Below, in pieces: positions 26,931 to 36,700 of a stretch of 64,000 nucleotides of DNA; the stretch's first letter is position 1, and each line of letters opens with the position of its first letter. The stretch is taken from NCBI RefSeq assembly GCF_021390245.1, contig NZ_JAJUXH010000011.1, positions 62,001 to 126,000 on the forward strand, in the 5' to 3' direction. The notes below the pieces were generated by a model. The model was not told where the DNA came from and ran no database searches. It worked only from the letters and a program-made list of their open reading frames with translations. The position numbers and the translations under genes were made by a program. Source of the stretch: Dyadobacter sp. CY323 (GTDB lineage Bacteria > Bacteroidota > Bacteroidia > Cytophagales > Spirosomataceae).

Positions 26931-27806
26931 TTACTCGGCCATTTTCTTTGAATCCTGAAAGCGGAGCGGGTTTGTCGGCAGTTTTTTAAAATATCGCCTC
27001 GCCCGGATACGCTCTGAATTATGATACGATTCTTCAAATGATTTGCCGGTTTTCATTTCCGAAATCAGCTGGTTTATCCCTTCTTTTCCCGAAAGCACCG
27101 CCCAGTACGAAACTTCCATTCCAGCCGACATGTAGGCCCGCATCACATGTCGCTGACCGCCATTAAAAAATCCTTTGATCGATGTAATATCTTTTAATTC
27201 GAGAACCTGCTCGCCACCGCCGGTATAGTACGACCACTCGTCCATGTAGTCCAGGTAGCGGCCGACCGGATCGCGGTTGCTCACAAAACGGCGATCCAGC
27301 ATCAATGCGAGGCCTTCGTTGAACCATTGCGGGATTTCAGTCGTCGTTTTCCACCAGCCTAGTCTCGCCAGCAATTCGGTGTGGCTCATTTCGTGACTGA
27401 TCACATCCGCATTCAATCCCTGCGCATTCAGGATCACATACGAACTTCCCCATGGGGTACCAATGCTACATCCTGCACCTTCCGTACTGCTGCAATATTT
27501 TTTGTACTGTTCCTGAGTGCTGCAAATGATGAAGGTTGGAGTCGCTTTTGTACCCTGATAAAAGGAATCCACACGCATTTCGGCGGTGCCTATCGTCTTT
27601 CTGATCTTATTCTGACCCGCATTCGGGATCCCCGGACTGTAATATACCTGCCCGTTTGGAGATCGGAATGATGATAATGCGACGAGCTCGCAATAGAAAA
27701 TCTGGGGATAGAGGAAAAATAGGCTGGCTATTAAAACAAAAAACCCAATCAGAAGAAATCTCCCGGTTTGGGAGATTTGCTTTTTGACTGGGGTGATGTT
27801 TTTCAA
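26931..27806 (-). CDS. Membrane-anchored gluzincin-type metallopeptidase (peptidase MA-like)
   Basis: Product of 291 residues with one N-terminal membrane helix (about 16-36). The HExxH zinc motif is HEMSH (138-142), and a glutamate in WFNEGLALML (E164) is in place to be the third zinc ligand, as in peptidase MA-like gluzincins. Three cysteines upstream (C95, C105, C113) may form a disulfide if the domain faces the periplasm. Members of this group are often uncharacterised and some are inactive, but the key residues are present here. It lies after a symporter gap and before the purH terminator repeat. Confidence 0.78.
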   Translation of the reverse strand: MKNITPVKKQISQTGRFLLIGFFVLIASLFFLYPQIFYCELVALSSFRSPNGQVYYSPGIPNAGQNKIRKTIGTAEMRVDSFYQGTKATPTFIICSTQEQYKKYCSSTEGAGCSIGTPWGSSYVILNAQGLNADVISHEMSHTELLARLGWWKTTTEIPQWFNEGLALMLDRRFVSNRDPVGRYLDYMDEWSYYTGGGEQVLELKDITSIKGFFNGGQRHVMRAYMSAGMEVSYWAVLSGKEGINQLISEMKTGKSFEESYHNSERIRARRYFKKLPTNPLRFQDSKKMAE

Positions 27807-27826
27807 AATATAGGACGCCTGTTATA

Positions 27827-27884
27827 GCCACGGATGCACGAATGCACACAGATTCGATTTCGTGAACATTCGTGCATCCGTGGC
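27827..27884. repeat. Perfect 18-bp inverted repeat, copy of a dispersed intergenic element
   Basis: Arms GCCACGGATGCACGAATG and its complement (27827-27844 and 27867-27884) with a 22-base loop, located between the purH stop and the peptidase start. A related but imperfect copy with the same GCCAC..ACGAAT core lies at 58281-58344. It probably folds as a stable hairpin and may terminate purH transcription. Confidence 0.8.
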
Positions 27885-27892
27885 CTAAAAAA

Positions 27893-29428
27893 TCAATGCT
27901 TAAAATGCCGAATGCCAGTCGTCACCATCGAAACGCCATTTGCATTGCAATATTCGATCGAATCTTTGTCACGAATGGAACCTCCTGGCTGCACTACGGC
28001 TGTGATGCCGGCTTCTTTGGCAATTTCTACACAATCGGGGAAGGGGAAAAATGCGTCGGATGCCATTACGGAGCCTTTCAGGTCAAAACCAAATGCATTT
28101 GCTTTCTCGATCGCCTGACGCAATGCATCTACGCGCGAAGTCTGTCCGGTACCACTGGCCAGAAGCTGGTTTTCTTTTGCCAGTACAATGGTATTTGACT
28201 TGGTATGTTTGCAAACTTTCAATGCGAATTCCAATGCTGTAAGCTCACTTTCAGTTGGTGCTTTTTCGGTCACAGTCGTGAATTGGGACGCAACTTCTGT
28301 TGACAAATCCTTATCCTGAACAAGTACGCCATTCAGGATCGTTTTGAACATGATTTGAGGAAGATCAACTGTATTGCGTTTCAATAAGATCCGGTTTTTC
28401 TTCGATTTCAAAAGCTGTAAGGCTTCCTCCTCATATTCCGGAGCGATCAAAATTTCCATAAAAAGCTTATTCAGCTCAGCAGCCGTGGCCAGATCCACTT
28501 TTGCATTGGTAATCACCACACCGCCAAAAGCAGAAACAGGATCACAGGCCAATGCGTTGTCATAAGCTTCTTTTGCAGTGGGCGCAGTAGCGATCCCGCA
28601 CGCGTTCGTATGTTTGATAATGGCGAAAGTCGGGTCGGCACCGACAAACTCATCGATCAGGTTTACGCACGCATCCACGTCCACGAGGTTGTTATATGAC
28701 AATTCTTTTCCGTGCAATTTTTCAAAAATACCTTCCAGATCGCCGTAGTAAGTCGCATTCTGATGTGGATTTTCGCCATAACGAAGCGTTTGTGATTCAA
28801 GCGCAGTGAAATCGAAAAGATCTTTTTCCATTTTTTCCTTTCCTGCGGCAAAAAACCGGTTGATAGCGCCATCGTAATGCGAAGAAACGGAAAATGCCTG
28901 CCCCGCATAATAACGTCTGTCTTCCAGGTCTGTGGCGCCCGCTTTTGCAGTTAACAATTCCACTACCTCGGCATATTGACTTCTTGACGAAACAATGAAT
29001 GTATCCTTGAAATTCTTCGCAGTGGCCCGGATCAGGGAAATACCGCCAATGTCTATTTTTTCAATAATATCTTCGTCTCCGGCTCCTGAAGCAACCGTTT
29101 CCTCGAAAGGATACAAATCAACCACCACCATATCAATGGCAGGGATATTGTATTGCTGAGCCTGGGCTACATCGCCTTCATCATCGCGACGGTACAAAAT
29201 ACCGCCCATGATAGCAGGATGCAAGGTTTTTACGCGACCACCGAATATGGATGGGTAACCCGTAAGTTCTTCGGCAGCAGTTACCGGAATGTTGAGATTT
29301 TCGATGAAAGTCTGAGTACCGCCCGTTGAATAAAGTTTAACACCTTCATTGTGCAACAGGCGAACCAGTGGTTCAAGTCCGTCCTTATAATAAACTGAAA
29401 TAAGCGCGGATTGGATTTTTTTAGACAT
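27893..29428 (-). CDS. purH: Bifunctional AICAR transformylase / IMP cyclohydrolase PurH
   Basis: Product of 511 residues from the ATG at 29428. A longer frame to 29500 would add 24 residues that match nothing in the family. It catalyses the last two steps of de novo IMP synthesis. The N-terminal MGS-like IMP cyclohydrolase domain (about 1-140) shows ALISVYYKDG and KLYSTGGT. The AICAR transformylase domain (about 150-511) shows YGENPHQNATYYG, KHTNACGIA and SDAFFPFPDCVE, and the gene ends in GIRHFKH as expected. It is a single gene. Upstream it has a GC-rich 5' segment with direct repeats (29466-29500) and a -7-like element at 29518-29525. Confidence 0.97.
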   Translation of the reverse strand: MSKKIQSALISVYYKDGLEPLVRLLHNEGVKLYSTGGTQTFIENLNIPVTAAEELTGYPSIFGGRVKTLHPAIMGGILYRRDDEGDVAQAQQYNIPAIDMVVVDLYPFEETVASGAGDEDIIEKIDIGGISLIRATAKNFKDTFIVSSRSQYAEVVELLTAKAGATDLEDRRYYAGQAFSVSSHYDGAINRFFAAGKEKMEKDLFDFTALESQTLRYGENPHQNATYYGDLEGIFEKLHGKELSYNNLVDVDACVNLIDEFVGADPTFAIIKHTNACGIATAPTAKEAYDNALACDPVSAFGGVVITNAKVDLATAAELNKLFMEILIAPEYEEEALQLLKSKKNRILLKRNTVDLPQIMFKTILNGVLVQDKDLSTEVASQFTTVTEKAPTESELTALEFALKVCKHTKSNTIVLAKENQLLASGTGQTSRVDALRQAIEKANAFGFDLKGSVMASDAFFPFPDCVEIAKEAGITAVVQPGGSIRDKDSIEYCNANGVSMVTTGIRHFKH

Positions 29429-29468
29429 TTGGAATCTTGACTTTGGATTGATAATGGAGTCGTTGCTC

Positions 29469-29494
29469 GGCACGCCCGCTAGGCACCCGACTAG
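29469..29494 (-). repeat. GC-rich imperfect direct repeat in the purH leader
   Basis: On the plus strand GGCACGCCCGCTAG (29469-29482) is followed by GGCACCCGACTAG (29482-29494). This is a GC-rich island in an AT-rich intergenic region, inside the likely 5' untranslated leader of purH. Confidence 0.45.
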
Positions 29495-29517
29495 CGTCAC
29501 CCCCGAAAAATAAATCG

Positions 29518-29525
29518 CAAAGATA
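29518..29525 (-). promoter_or_regulatory. Putative -7 element of purH
   Basis: It reads TATCTTTG on the minus strand, matching TAnnTTTG, about 90 bases before the start codon. No TTG at -33. It would give a leader of about 85 bases. Confidence 0.45.
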
Positions 29526-29599
29526 GCCGAAAAATGAGCGAAGTTTGAATAAGATATATCGAAATAATAAGCCTACATTGATTATAAAAAGTTAAACTC

Positions 29600-30388
29600 A
29601 TGAACCTTAACCTGACCGGAAAAACAGCCCTCGTGTGCGGCAGCACGCAGGGTATCGGCCTCGCATCCGCAGTAGAACTCGCATTGCTCGGGGCTAACGT
29701 CACACTAATGGCACGAAATGAAGAAAAATTGCGCGAAGCAGTGGAAACACTGGATACTTCCGCCGGCCAGCTCCATCGCTACGTAGTCGCCGACTTTGCG
29801 GACACGCAGCAAGTCAAAAACGAGATCGAAAATTACCTGCGGCTTTGCCCTGATGTGCATATCCTCGTCAACAACACCGGCGGACCGAGCGGCGGACCTA
29901 TTATCGAGGCGGAAACCGAACAGTTTCTCAAAACCTTTCAAATGCATGTGATCAACTATCAGATCCTTGCGCAGGCTGTGGTGCCATCCATGAAAAAAGC
30001 GGGATATGGCCGCATCGTGAACATCATCAGCACTTCCGTAAAGCAGCCGATCGTTAATCTGGGTGTTTCAAATACCATCCGCGGGGCTGTGGCGAGCTGG
30101 TCCAAAACACTGTCGCTGGAACTGGGGCAATATGGCATTACCTGTAACAATGTACTGCCTGGCTTCACCGAAACGTCCCGGCTGGATGCTGTTCTGGATA
30201 TGCGCAGCAAAATGTCCGGCAAATCACCCGAAGAAGTTTCGGCGCAAATGAAAGAAAGCATTCCGATCAGGCGATTTACAACCGCTGATGAAACCGGCGC
30301 CGCAGTCGCGTTTCTTTGCAGCCCCGCCGCCGGAAGTATTAATGGAGTAAATCTGCCCGTGGATGGCGGGAAAACGGACAGTATGTAG
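29600..30388 (+). CDS. SDR family protein with atypical active site
   Basis: Product of 262 residues with the classical short-chain dehydrogenase fold. The cofactor motif is GSTQGIG (14-20) and NNTGG (91-95) replaces the usual NNAGG. Ser146 or Ser144 could be the catalytic serine. At the YxxxK position the sequence is SNTIR (157-161), so both the catalytic tyrosine and lysine are replaced. The C-terminal INGVNLPVDGG is typical. Related FabG-like subgroups lacking the standard tetrad are known, so this is probably a genuine variant and not a damaged gene. It is convergent with the FG-GAP operon, with only 14 bases between the stops. Confidence 0.85.
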   Translation: MNLNLTGKTALVCGSTQGIGLASAVELALLGANVTLMARNEEKLREAVETLDTSAGQLHRYVVADFADTQQVKNEIENYLRLCPDVHILVNNTGGPSGGPIIEAETEQFLKTFQMHVINYQILAQAVVPSMKKAGYGRIVNIISTSVKQPIVNLGVSNTIRGAVASWSKTLSLELGQYGITCNNVLPGFTETSRLDAVLDMRSKMSGKSPEEVSAQMKESIPIRRFTTADETGAAVAFLCSPAAGSINGVNLPVDGGKTDSM

Positions 30389-30402
30389 TTTCGTACTGTA
30401 AC

Positions 30403-33400
30403 TTATTTCTGCCGGCTGATCACGACAAGCTTATCGTCGTTCCGGGCGGCGATAATGGCCTCGCCGCTTTTTAGCTTGATCTTTTTCAGCTTTTTCACTT
30501 CGCCTTTTACCTGCAATCCGTTCATAGAAGTCGGCAGGAAATTACAGTTTCCCTGATTGATCAGAACTGTACCGAAATCCGCGTCATACCTTCCCATTTG
30601 AATGTTACAGTTGTAAAAATTGCCCATAATCAGTACGTCAGGCAGCTTATCGCCATTTGCGTCGATGATTTGCGCGTCATAAAATGAAGTCCATTGTGCT
30701 TTGAACCCGAGCGGTTTCAGGTTAAAATTACCTTTGCCGTCATTCACCAGCATGGCGTTTTGGAAATAGTCCGCCGACAGTATTTGCGCATCCTTCAATT
30801 TATCTTCGCCAACAATATCAGCGGTACTCGCTTGGGCAAATTGCGTCGCATAAATGTATCTCTTCCGGATCGCCGGAATCTGTTTTTCCATTTCCAATTT
30901 GGTTGGAAAAAGCACTTCTTCCCCATTCAGAAAGTAGGTTAGCAGTGGCTCTTTTCGTCCATTCCCATCATAATCATTGATATACATGTTGACCGGCTGC
31001 TCCGCATTTGCTTTCAGCCGGCTATTTAATCCGAGATTCCCGGCAAGAATATCGAGATCTCCGTCGCCATCAAAATCATAAGGCATCGCAAAATTCCACC
31101 AGCCTTTTTGATCGGTCAGCATTTTTTTCGTGAACGACTTCCCATTATTCTGCAACATACAAATGCCGTCCCATTCCAATGCAAGCAACAGATCATTGTC
31201 GCCATCCCTATCCAGATCAGTCAGTTCCGCGCTTTTTACATATCCAATCGACGAGATTTCTTTTGCATATTGCTCCGTCACATCCGTGAACTTGCCCGTC
31301 CCGTCATTCTTCAACAAATAAGACTTCGGAACTTCGCCATAATTGAGCGGAACTGCTCTTCCGCCGATGAAAAGATCGGGATTGCCGTCGCCGGTAAAAT
31401 CCAAAGGTACCACGCAGGATGCAGTCATATAAATGTTTGAAAATGCATCCGTTTTGGCAGTCAGATTCCCTTTTCCATCGTTGAGGTAAATCCGCGGCAT
31501 TTGGTACTCCGAGTTGTTGCTGTACTCATTTCCGCCCGTCGCCACCACCAGGTCCGGATAGCCATCTTTGTTGACATCCACCCATTCCGCATCAATTTCC
31601 TCATACGTACTGTCTGTAACCAGTGCCGGTTGAATGGATTCCCGGAACGTTCCGGCCGTCGTTTGCAAAAACAAGTGATTCCGCATTTTCTTGGAAGAAC
31701 CTACGAACACATCTTCCAGTCCGTCGCCGTTAATATCCGCAATCGCGAGAGCCGGCCCGTCGGCAGTAACTTCAAACGGGATCAACGAGTTACGGTCGAA
31801 TTCGATGAAATTATTCTCTTCGTGGCGAACATTCAAGCCCAGTTTTGCAGCAATATCTTCAAACTTATATCCTTTATCTTCCCGTTTTTGCCTGAATGCA
31901 TTGTAATCAAAAAGAGGCAGATTTTCTGTGTATGTTAATGCTAATGAATCTATTAGCTCCGAAGATTTCAGGACCTGATAGCGATTGTCCGGCCAGATTA
32001 CAACCATTGAATCCACCTCGGACTTATGCCCCAAACCTAGGTGCAACGGAATCTCCATACTCGACTGAAAACCCCGGACCGGAAATTTCTCAAAACTCAG
32101 CACCTTATCCTTTTTGAAAACCAGGCATTTAGTACCGATTGCATTCAGATTCCCTTTTTCACCTTTGAGATAGAGTTTAGAAAAATCACTTTTGGCAGCT
32201 TTTTTCTCACTCAGGTTTTCATATACAAATGCTTTCTCATTGATATTATTTGTCACAATATCCAGATCGCCATCATTATCCAGATCCGCATACACCGAGC
32301 CATTTGAATACGAAACCTGATCATTATGTATACCTCCATTTAAATCTTTAAATGCCAGATCTCCCTGATTTGAGAAGAATTTGTTGAGTAGTTTAATTTC
32401 CGGCAGTTTATCTGCGAGGCCGGGATCGTTTTCGTCAAAATTCTTATTCTTGATCTTTTCCTGCACCACATCGTCGGACACAAACTTGATGTAATCCGTA
32501 TCATTCATCCTTTTTGGGATGCCGTTTGAAATGAAAAGATCCTTCAAACCGTCGTTGTCAAAATCGGTAAAAAGCGCCGCCCAGGACCAGTCCGTTGCGT
32601 GCACGCCCGAATACATTCCGATCTCGCTAAAAGTCCCATTCCCGTTATTATACTGAAGATTATTCCGGGCAAACTGATAGTTATAACCTTGCCGGATCTT
32701 ATACTTAAAAATGCTGTAAACATCCTCCCCTTCCGATTTTTTGAGGATTTCATAATCCGACGGCAACATATCCAGCGAGACGATTTCCGGGAAAATATCA
32801 TTGTTGAGATCGCCGATGTCCACACCCATCGAAAACTGGCTGGTATGCATCAACGACGAATCCGTCTGATCGCTGAATGTGCCATTTTTTTGATTGATAT
32901 AGAGGTAATCATTTTCATGAAAGTCATTTCCGATATACATATCCGGGTAGCCATCGAAATTGATGTCGCCCACTCCAAGTCCCAATCCGTAACCAATTGC
33001 AGAACTGTGAATGCCCGCTGTTTTCGTGATTTCCTCGTATTTACCAGCCTCGTTTCTGAAAAGCTTGTCGCCTGCCAGCGGGTGAAACGTATTGTCGAAC
33101 AACGATCTGCGGCCAAAAGTACCGTTTTGGTGCACCGAGTGATTGAGCTGGAACATATCGAGATCACCATCCAGGTCAAAATCAAAAAACAGCGCCTGCG
33201 TACCGAAAACGACCAGGTCTAAACCATATTCTTTCGATTTTTCAGCATAAACCGGGATCCCGTCTTTTGTGATTTCCTGACAAATAAAAAGCAGGTTATG
33301 ACCTTTCATCGCGTCGAAATTACCAACCTGACTAATGTAAATGTCCAGCATCCCATCCTGATTGATATCCACAACCGAAATACCGGTTGACCAGCCTTTT

Positions 33401-33759
33401 GCACCCGTGAAATGTGACTTTTCAGTAATGTCTTCGAACTTCATTCCGGATTTATTCAGATAAACCTTGTTCGGTTCCTGATTGGCCGAAAATACAAGGT
33501 CTACCAATCCGTCATTATTCAGATCCCCGGCTCCCACACCTCCCCCATTATAAAAATACATGTAGTAGAAAATGTTGAAATCTTTGGTCGGTTTCAACGT
33601 ATTGGAGAAATCAATGCCCGTTTTTTCGGAAGTCAGCAAATCAAACTGGTACTCCTGCAAATCCTTTTCCCGGGAACAGGAAGAACCGGCGTAGCAAAGG
33701 ATCAGAAGCAAAGAAAGCCGGATCAGTTTATCGGAGAATAATGAAATAGTTGCAGGCAA
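30403..33759 (-). CDS. Giant FG-GAP/VCBS lipoprotein with ASPIC/UnbV domain (second paralogue)
   Basis: Product of 1118 residues. The signal peptide ends at a lipobox (AGSSC, C28). The N-terminal region (about 40-510) has many FG-GAP/VCBS blades with calcium-type motifs such as GDLNNDGLVDLVF and DFDLDGDLDMF. An ASPIC/UnbV domain follows (about 530-610: AIGTKCLVF, VRGFQSS, LHLGLG). A second FG-GAP region (about 640-1110) repeats the blade motifs (DINGDGLEDVFVGS). It should be a lipid-anchored envelope protein made of two beta-propellers, perhaps on the cell surface. It is the last gene of a five-gene block, 14 bases after its paralogue. Function unknown. Confidence 0.9.
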   Translation of the reverse strand: MPATISLFSDKLIRLSLLLILCYAGSSCSREKDLQEYQFDLLTSEKTGIDFSNTLKPTKDFNIFYYMYFYNGGGVGAGDLNNDGLVDLVFSANQEPNKVYLNKSGMKFEDITEKSHFTGAKGWSTGISVVDINQDGMLDIYISQVGNFDAMKGHNLLFICQEITKDGIPVYAEKSKEYGLDLVVFGTQALFFDFDLDGDLDMFQLNHSVHQNGTFGRRSLFDNTFHPLAGDKLFRNEAGKYEEITKTAGIHSSAIGYGLGLGVGDINFDGYPDMYIGNDFHENDYLYINQKNGTFSDQTDSSLMHTSQFSMGVDIGDLNNDIFPEIVSLDMLPSDYEILKKSEGEDVYSIFKYKIRQGYNYQFARNNLQYNNGNGTFSEIGMYSGVHATDWSWAALFTDFDNDGLKDLFISNGIPKRMNDTDYIKFVSDDVVQEKIKNKNFDENDPGLADKLPEIKLLNKFFSNQGDLAFKDLNGGIHNDQVSYSNGSVYADLDNDGDLDIVTNNINEKAFVYENLSEKKAAKSDFSKLYLKGEKGNLNAIGTKCLVFKKDKVLSFEKFPVRGFQSSMEIPLHLGLGHKSEVDSMVVIWPDNRYQVLKSSELIDSLALTYTENLPLFDYNAFRQKREDKGYKFEDIAAKLGLNVRHEENNFIEFDRNSLIPFEVTADGPALAIADINGDGLEDVFVGSSKKMRNHLFLQTTAGTFRESIQPALVTDSTYEEIDAEWVDVNKDGYPDLVVATGGNEYSNNSEYQMPRIYLNDGKGNLTAKTDAFSNIYMTASCVVPLDFTGDGNPDLFIGGRAVPLNYGEVPKSYLLKNDGTGKFTDVTEQYAKEISSIGYVKSAELTDLDRDGDNDLLLALEWDGICMLQNNGKSFTKKMLTDQKGWWNFAMPYDFDGDGDLDILAGNLGLNSRLKANAEQPVNMYINDYDGNGRKEPLLTYFLNGEEVLFPTKLEMEKQIPAIRKRYIYATQFAQASTADIVGEDKLKDAQILSADYFQNAMLVNDGKGNFNLKPLGFKAQWTSFYDAQIIDANGDKLPDVLIMGNFYNCNIQMGRYDADFGTVLINQGNCNFLPTSMNGLQVKGEVKKLKKIKLKSGEAIIAARNDDKLVVISRQK

Positions 33760-33773
33760 AATAATATGACTTT

Positions 33774-36700
33774 TTATAACTTATTGATTTTAAACAATGT
33801 TGGAGCCGCATTGTTGATGAGATTAATGAGGTAAGGCGTTCCCTGAATGGCGATCGGGCTGATCTGCTTCACCTCGCCATCGACGGCATACCCGCTTTGA
33901 TTGCTCAGTAATACATCAAATTGCAGGTTCCCTTTGTTAATCAGCACATTACCCTGGCAAGCATCCAAACTTCCGAACTGCGGAATGTAGTATGAAAAAT
34001 TCCCTCCCACGACCAGGTCCGGCTTTCCGTCTTTATTTACATCAATGCTTTCAATTGCATTCAAACAAGAAATCTGGGCCATTTCAGGCAAAGGTTTTAT
34101 TGTAAAATGACCTTTTCCATCATTCACCGCAATCGCCGATCGGATGTAAGTAACGGTTTTATGAACTGCATTTTTCAATAAATCCTCCGGGAAAAGATCC
34201 TGGACGCTCAGTTTCGCATATTCCGAATGCTTAATGCTCTTTTTCTTTAAAAATGGGAACTGTGTTGTCAGCTCCCGTTTCAGCAAAACCGGCAGATCTT
34301 TGGTATCGACTGTTTTGGAGATCACTTTTTCAATGGTCCCATTCTTATTAAAATCGTTGATCCAAAGTTTTAACGGTGCATCCGCAGATGCTTTCAATGC
34401 GAAATTCTCTCCGATATTCCCTAAAACAATGTCCTGGTCGCCGTCACCGTCCATATCGGCCACTTTCATACAGCCCCAAAATCCTTGGTACGCTTCTAAT
34501 CCGGATGTCATTTTTTCAAATTTCCCTGCATTATATTTAAAAATACAAGGTGCCATCCAGTCGCCCGTAACGATCAGTTCTTTGCTTTTATCTCCATTCA
34601 CGTCAGCCCAAAAAGCATCTCTTACCATTCCCAATCCGGTCAGCTGTGGCGCAATGCTTTTGCCGACTTCTTTAAAGGTCCCGGCGCCGTCGTTTTGATA
34701 TAAATAGCTTCTCGGACTTGAACCATATTCTTTTGGAACACTTCTGCTTCCTACAAACAAATCCAGATCGCCATCGCCATCGTAATCATTGGCAACGATT
34801 ACGGCGGTGTTCATCCCATTTGGCGGCAACGCTTTCCGGTTCAACTCAAAATTCCCCTTTCCATCATTTAAGTAAAGTCTGGTCGGCAAATCCGGACTTG
34901 ATTTCAATGTTTCATTACCACCGCTGCCTACTACCAGATCCAGATCTCCGTCACCGTCTGCATCGATAAAAGTTGCCGCGGTATCCTCAAAGCCAGCCAG
35001 ATCCGAGAATGCCTTTTGCGCCGGTTTCACAAACCCATTTCCTTTTTGCAGGTACAGTTGACTTCCCTGATCTTTGGCACCGCAGATAAATACATCGTCT
35101 TTCCCATCCCCATTCACATCCCCGATCGCTGCTTTCGGCCCTTCCCGGGACAGCATAACCGGGATGTTGCGCTCATTATAAAAATCCTCGTATTTGTTTT
35201 CCTTATGTGCCTCAAAACCTCCAACTGTGGCCGTGGAAAGCAGAAAGTTGCTTTTTGGCAAAGCAGGAGCAAATTCCCTGGTCGCATTCTTTGCGGAAAA
35301 GCTCAGCGTGGTATCTGCTTTAATGCGTGGCTGACTTGTTACTTTACGGTTTGGCCAGGTAATGTGTATCGAGTCGATTTCGTTAATTTTTCCCAGACCA
35401 ATCGTAATCGGGTATTCCGTACTGGACTGAAAGCCCCGAGCCGGATTGAGTTGCTTGCTAAAAACCTCATTACCCGCATAAACTTCTATTTTCGAGCCAA
35501 TTGCATAGGTATTCATACCTTCCCCGACCAGCTTGAATTTAATGTAATGGTTTTTATCCTTCTGTAAATCAGACTTATTCTTATAAACAAAACAAGGCTG
35601 ATTGACATTATTTACTACTAAATCCAGATCACCATCATTGTCAAGATCGGCGTAGGCAGCACCGTTTGAAAAGGATTTTGTACCAAAACCAAATTCCTGC
35701 GCACGTTCCTTAAAATGCAGATCACCTTCATTATGAAAGAAATTGTTGGCAATTGGTGTCGATGGCATCCGGTCAATGATGTTCTGCATGTTTTGCTTTT
35801 CGCCCGACATCACCATTTTCTGGGTGACCTCATTAGCAAAAAAGTCGATAAAGTCCTGATCCAGAATGTCGTGAAAAATCCCGTTGCTCACATAAATATC
35901 CGTTTTGCCATCATTGTCCGCATCGAACATCAATGCGCCCCAACTCCAGTCGCTCGCCGAAACACCGGAATAATTGGCAATCTCACTGAAAGTACCATCC
36001 TGATTATTCAGCTGCAGACTATTCTGCATGTATTGGTTGTAAAAACCTTTTTCTTTTTTGAGATTAAATAGATAATGGTTTTCAAAAGAAGTCGTGGTTT
36101 TGTAGCGGTATTCGTCCCGGGGAAGCATGTCAGTGACGAAAAGTTCGGGAAAACCATCATTGTTAATGTCGGCCATATCTGCGCCCATTGACGCCAAACT
36201 GGTGTGTTTTATGCGCTTCTCCAGTTCCTCCGAGAAGGTCCCATCCTTTTGGTTGATGTATAAATAATCCTTTTCGTAAAAATCGTTGCTGATGTAGATG
36301 TCGGGATACTGGTCGCCGTTGATATCCCCCACTGTAATCCCGAGCCCAAACCCGATCAGACTCCCATAAATACCGGCCTCTTCACTGACATCGGTAAACT
36401 TCCCGCCATCGTTGCGCAGCAGCTTGGCGCCTCCGCCTTTCAGAAAATCTTTAACCGGCCAGTCTTTTGCACGCAAATTCCGGTCATTTGCGTAATTCAG
36501 GGTGTTAACGGGAATAAAGCTGTTGTTCAGCACGTAGCAATCCAGATCTCCATCCAGATCGTAGTCCAGAAATGCGGCGTGGGTAGTATATCCACTCTCA
36601 TCGAGACCGTATTTTTTAGCGGATTCGGTAAAAGTAAGGTCGCCATTATTGATATAAAGCGTATTACCTTGTTTTTTGACAAACTTCTGATAACCCGCAT

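Noticed and set aside
29429..29500. Leader-encoded extension of PurH
   Set aside because: The extra 24 residues match nothing in the family and are encoded by the GC-rich leader repeat.
32599..33222. Plus-strand frame of about 200 codons within the FG-GAP gene
   Set aside because: The regular FG-GAP codon pattern keeps the opposite strand open; translation is low-complexity and Ile-rich without meaning.
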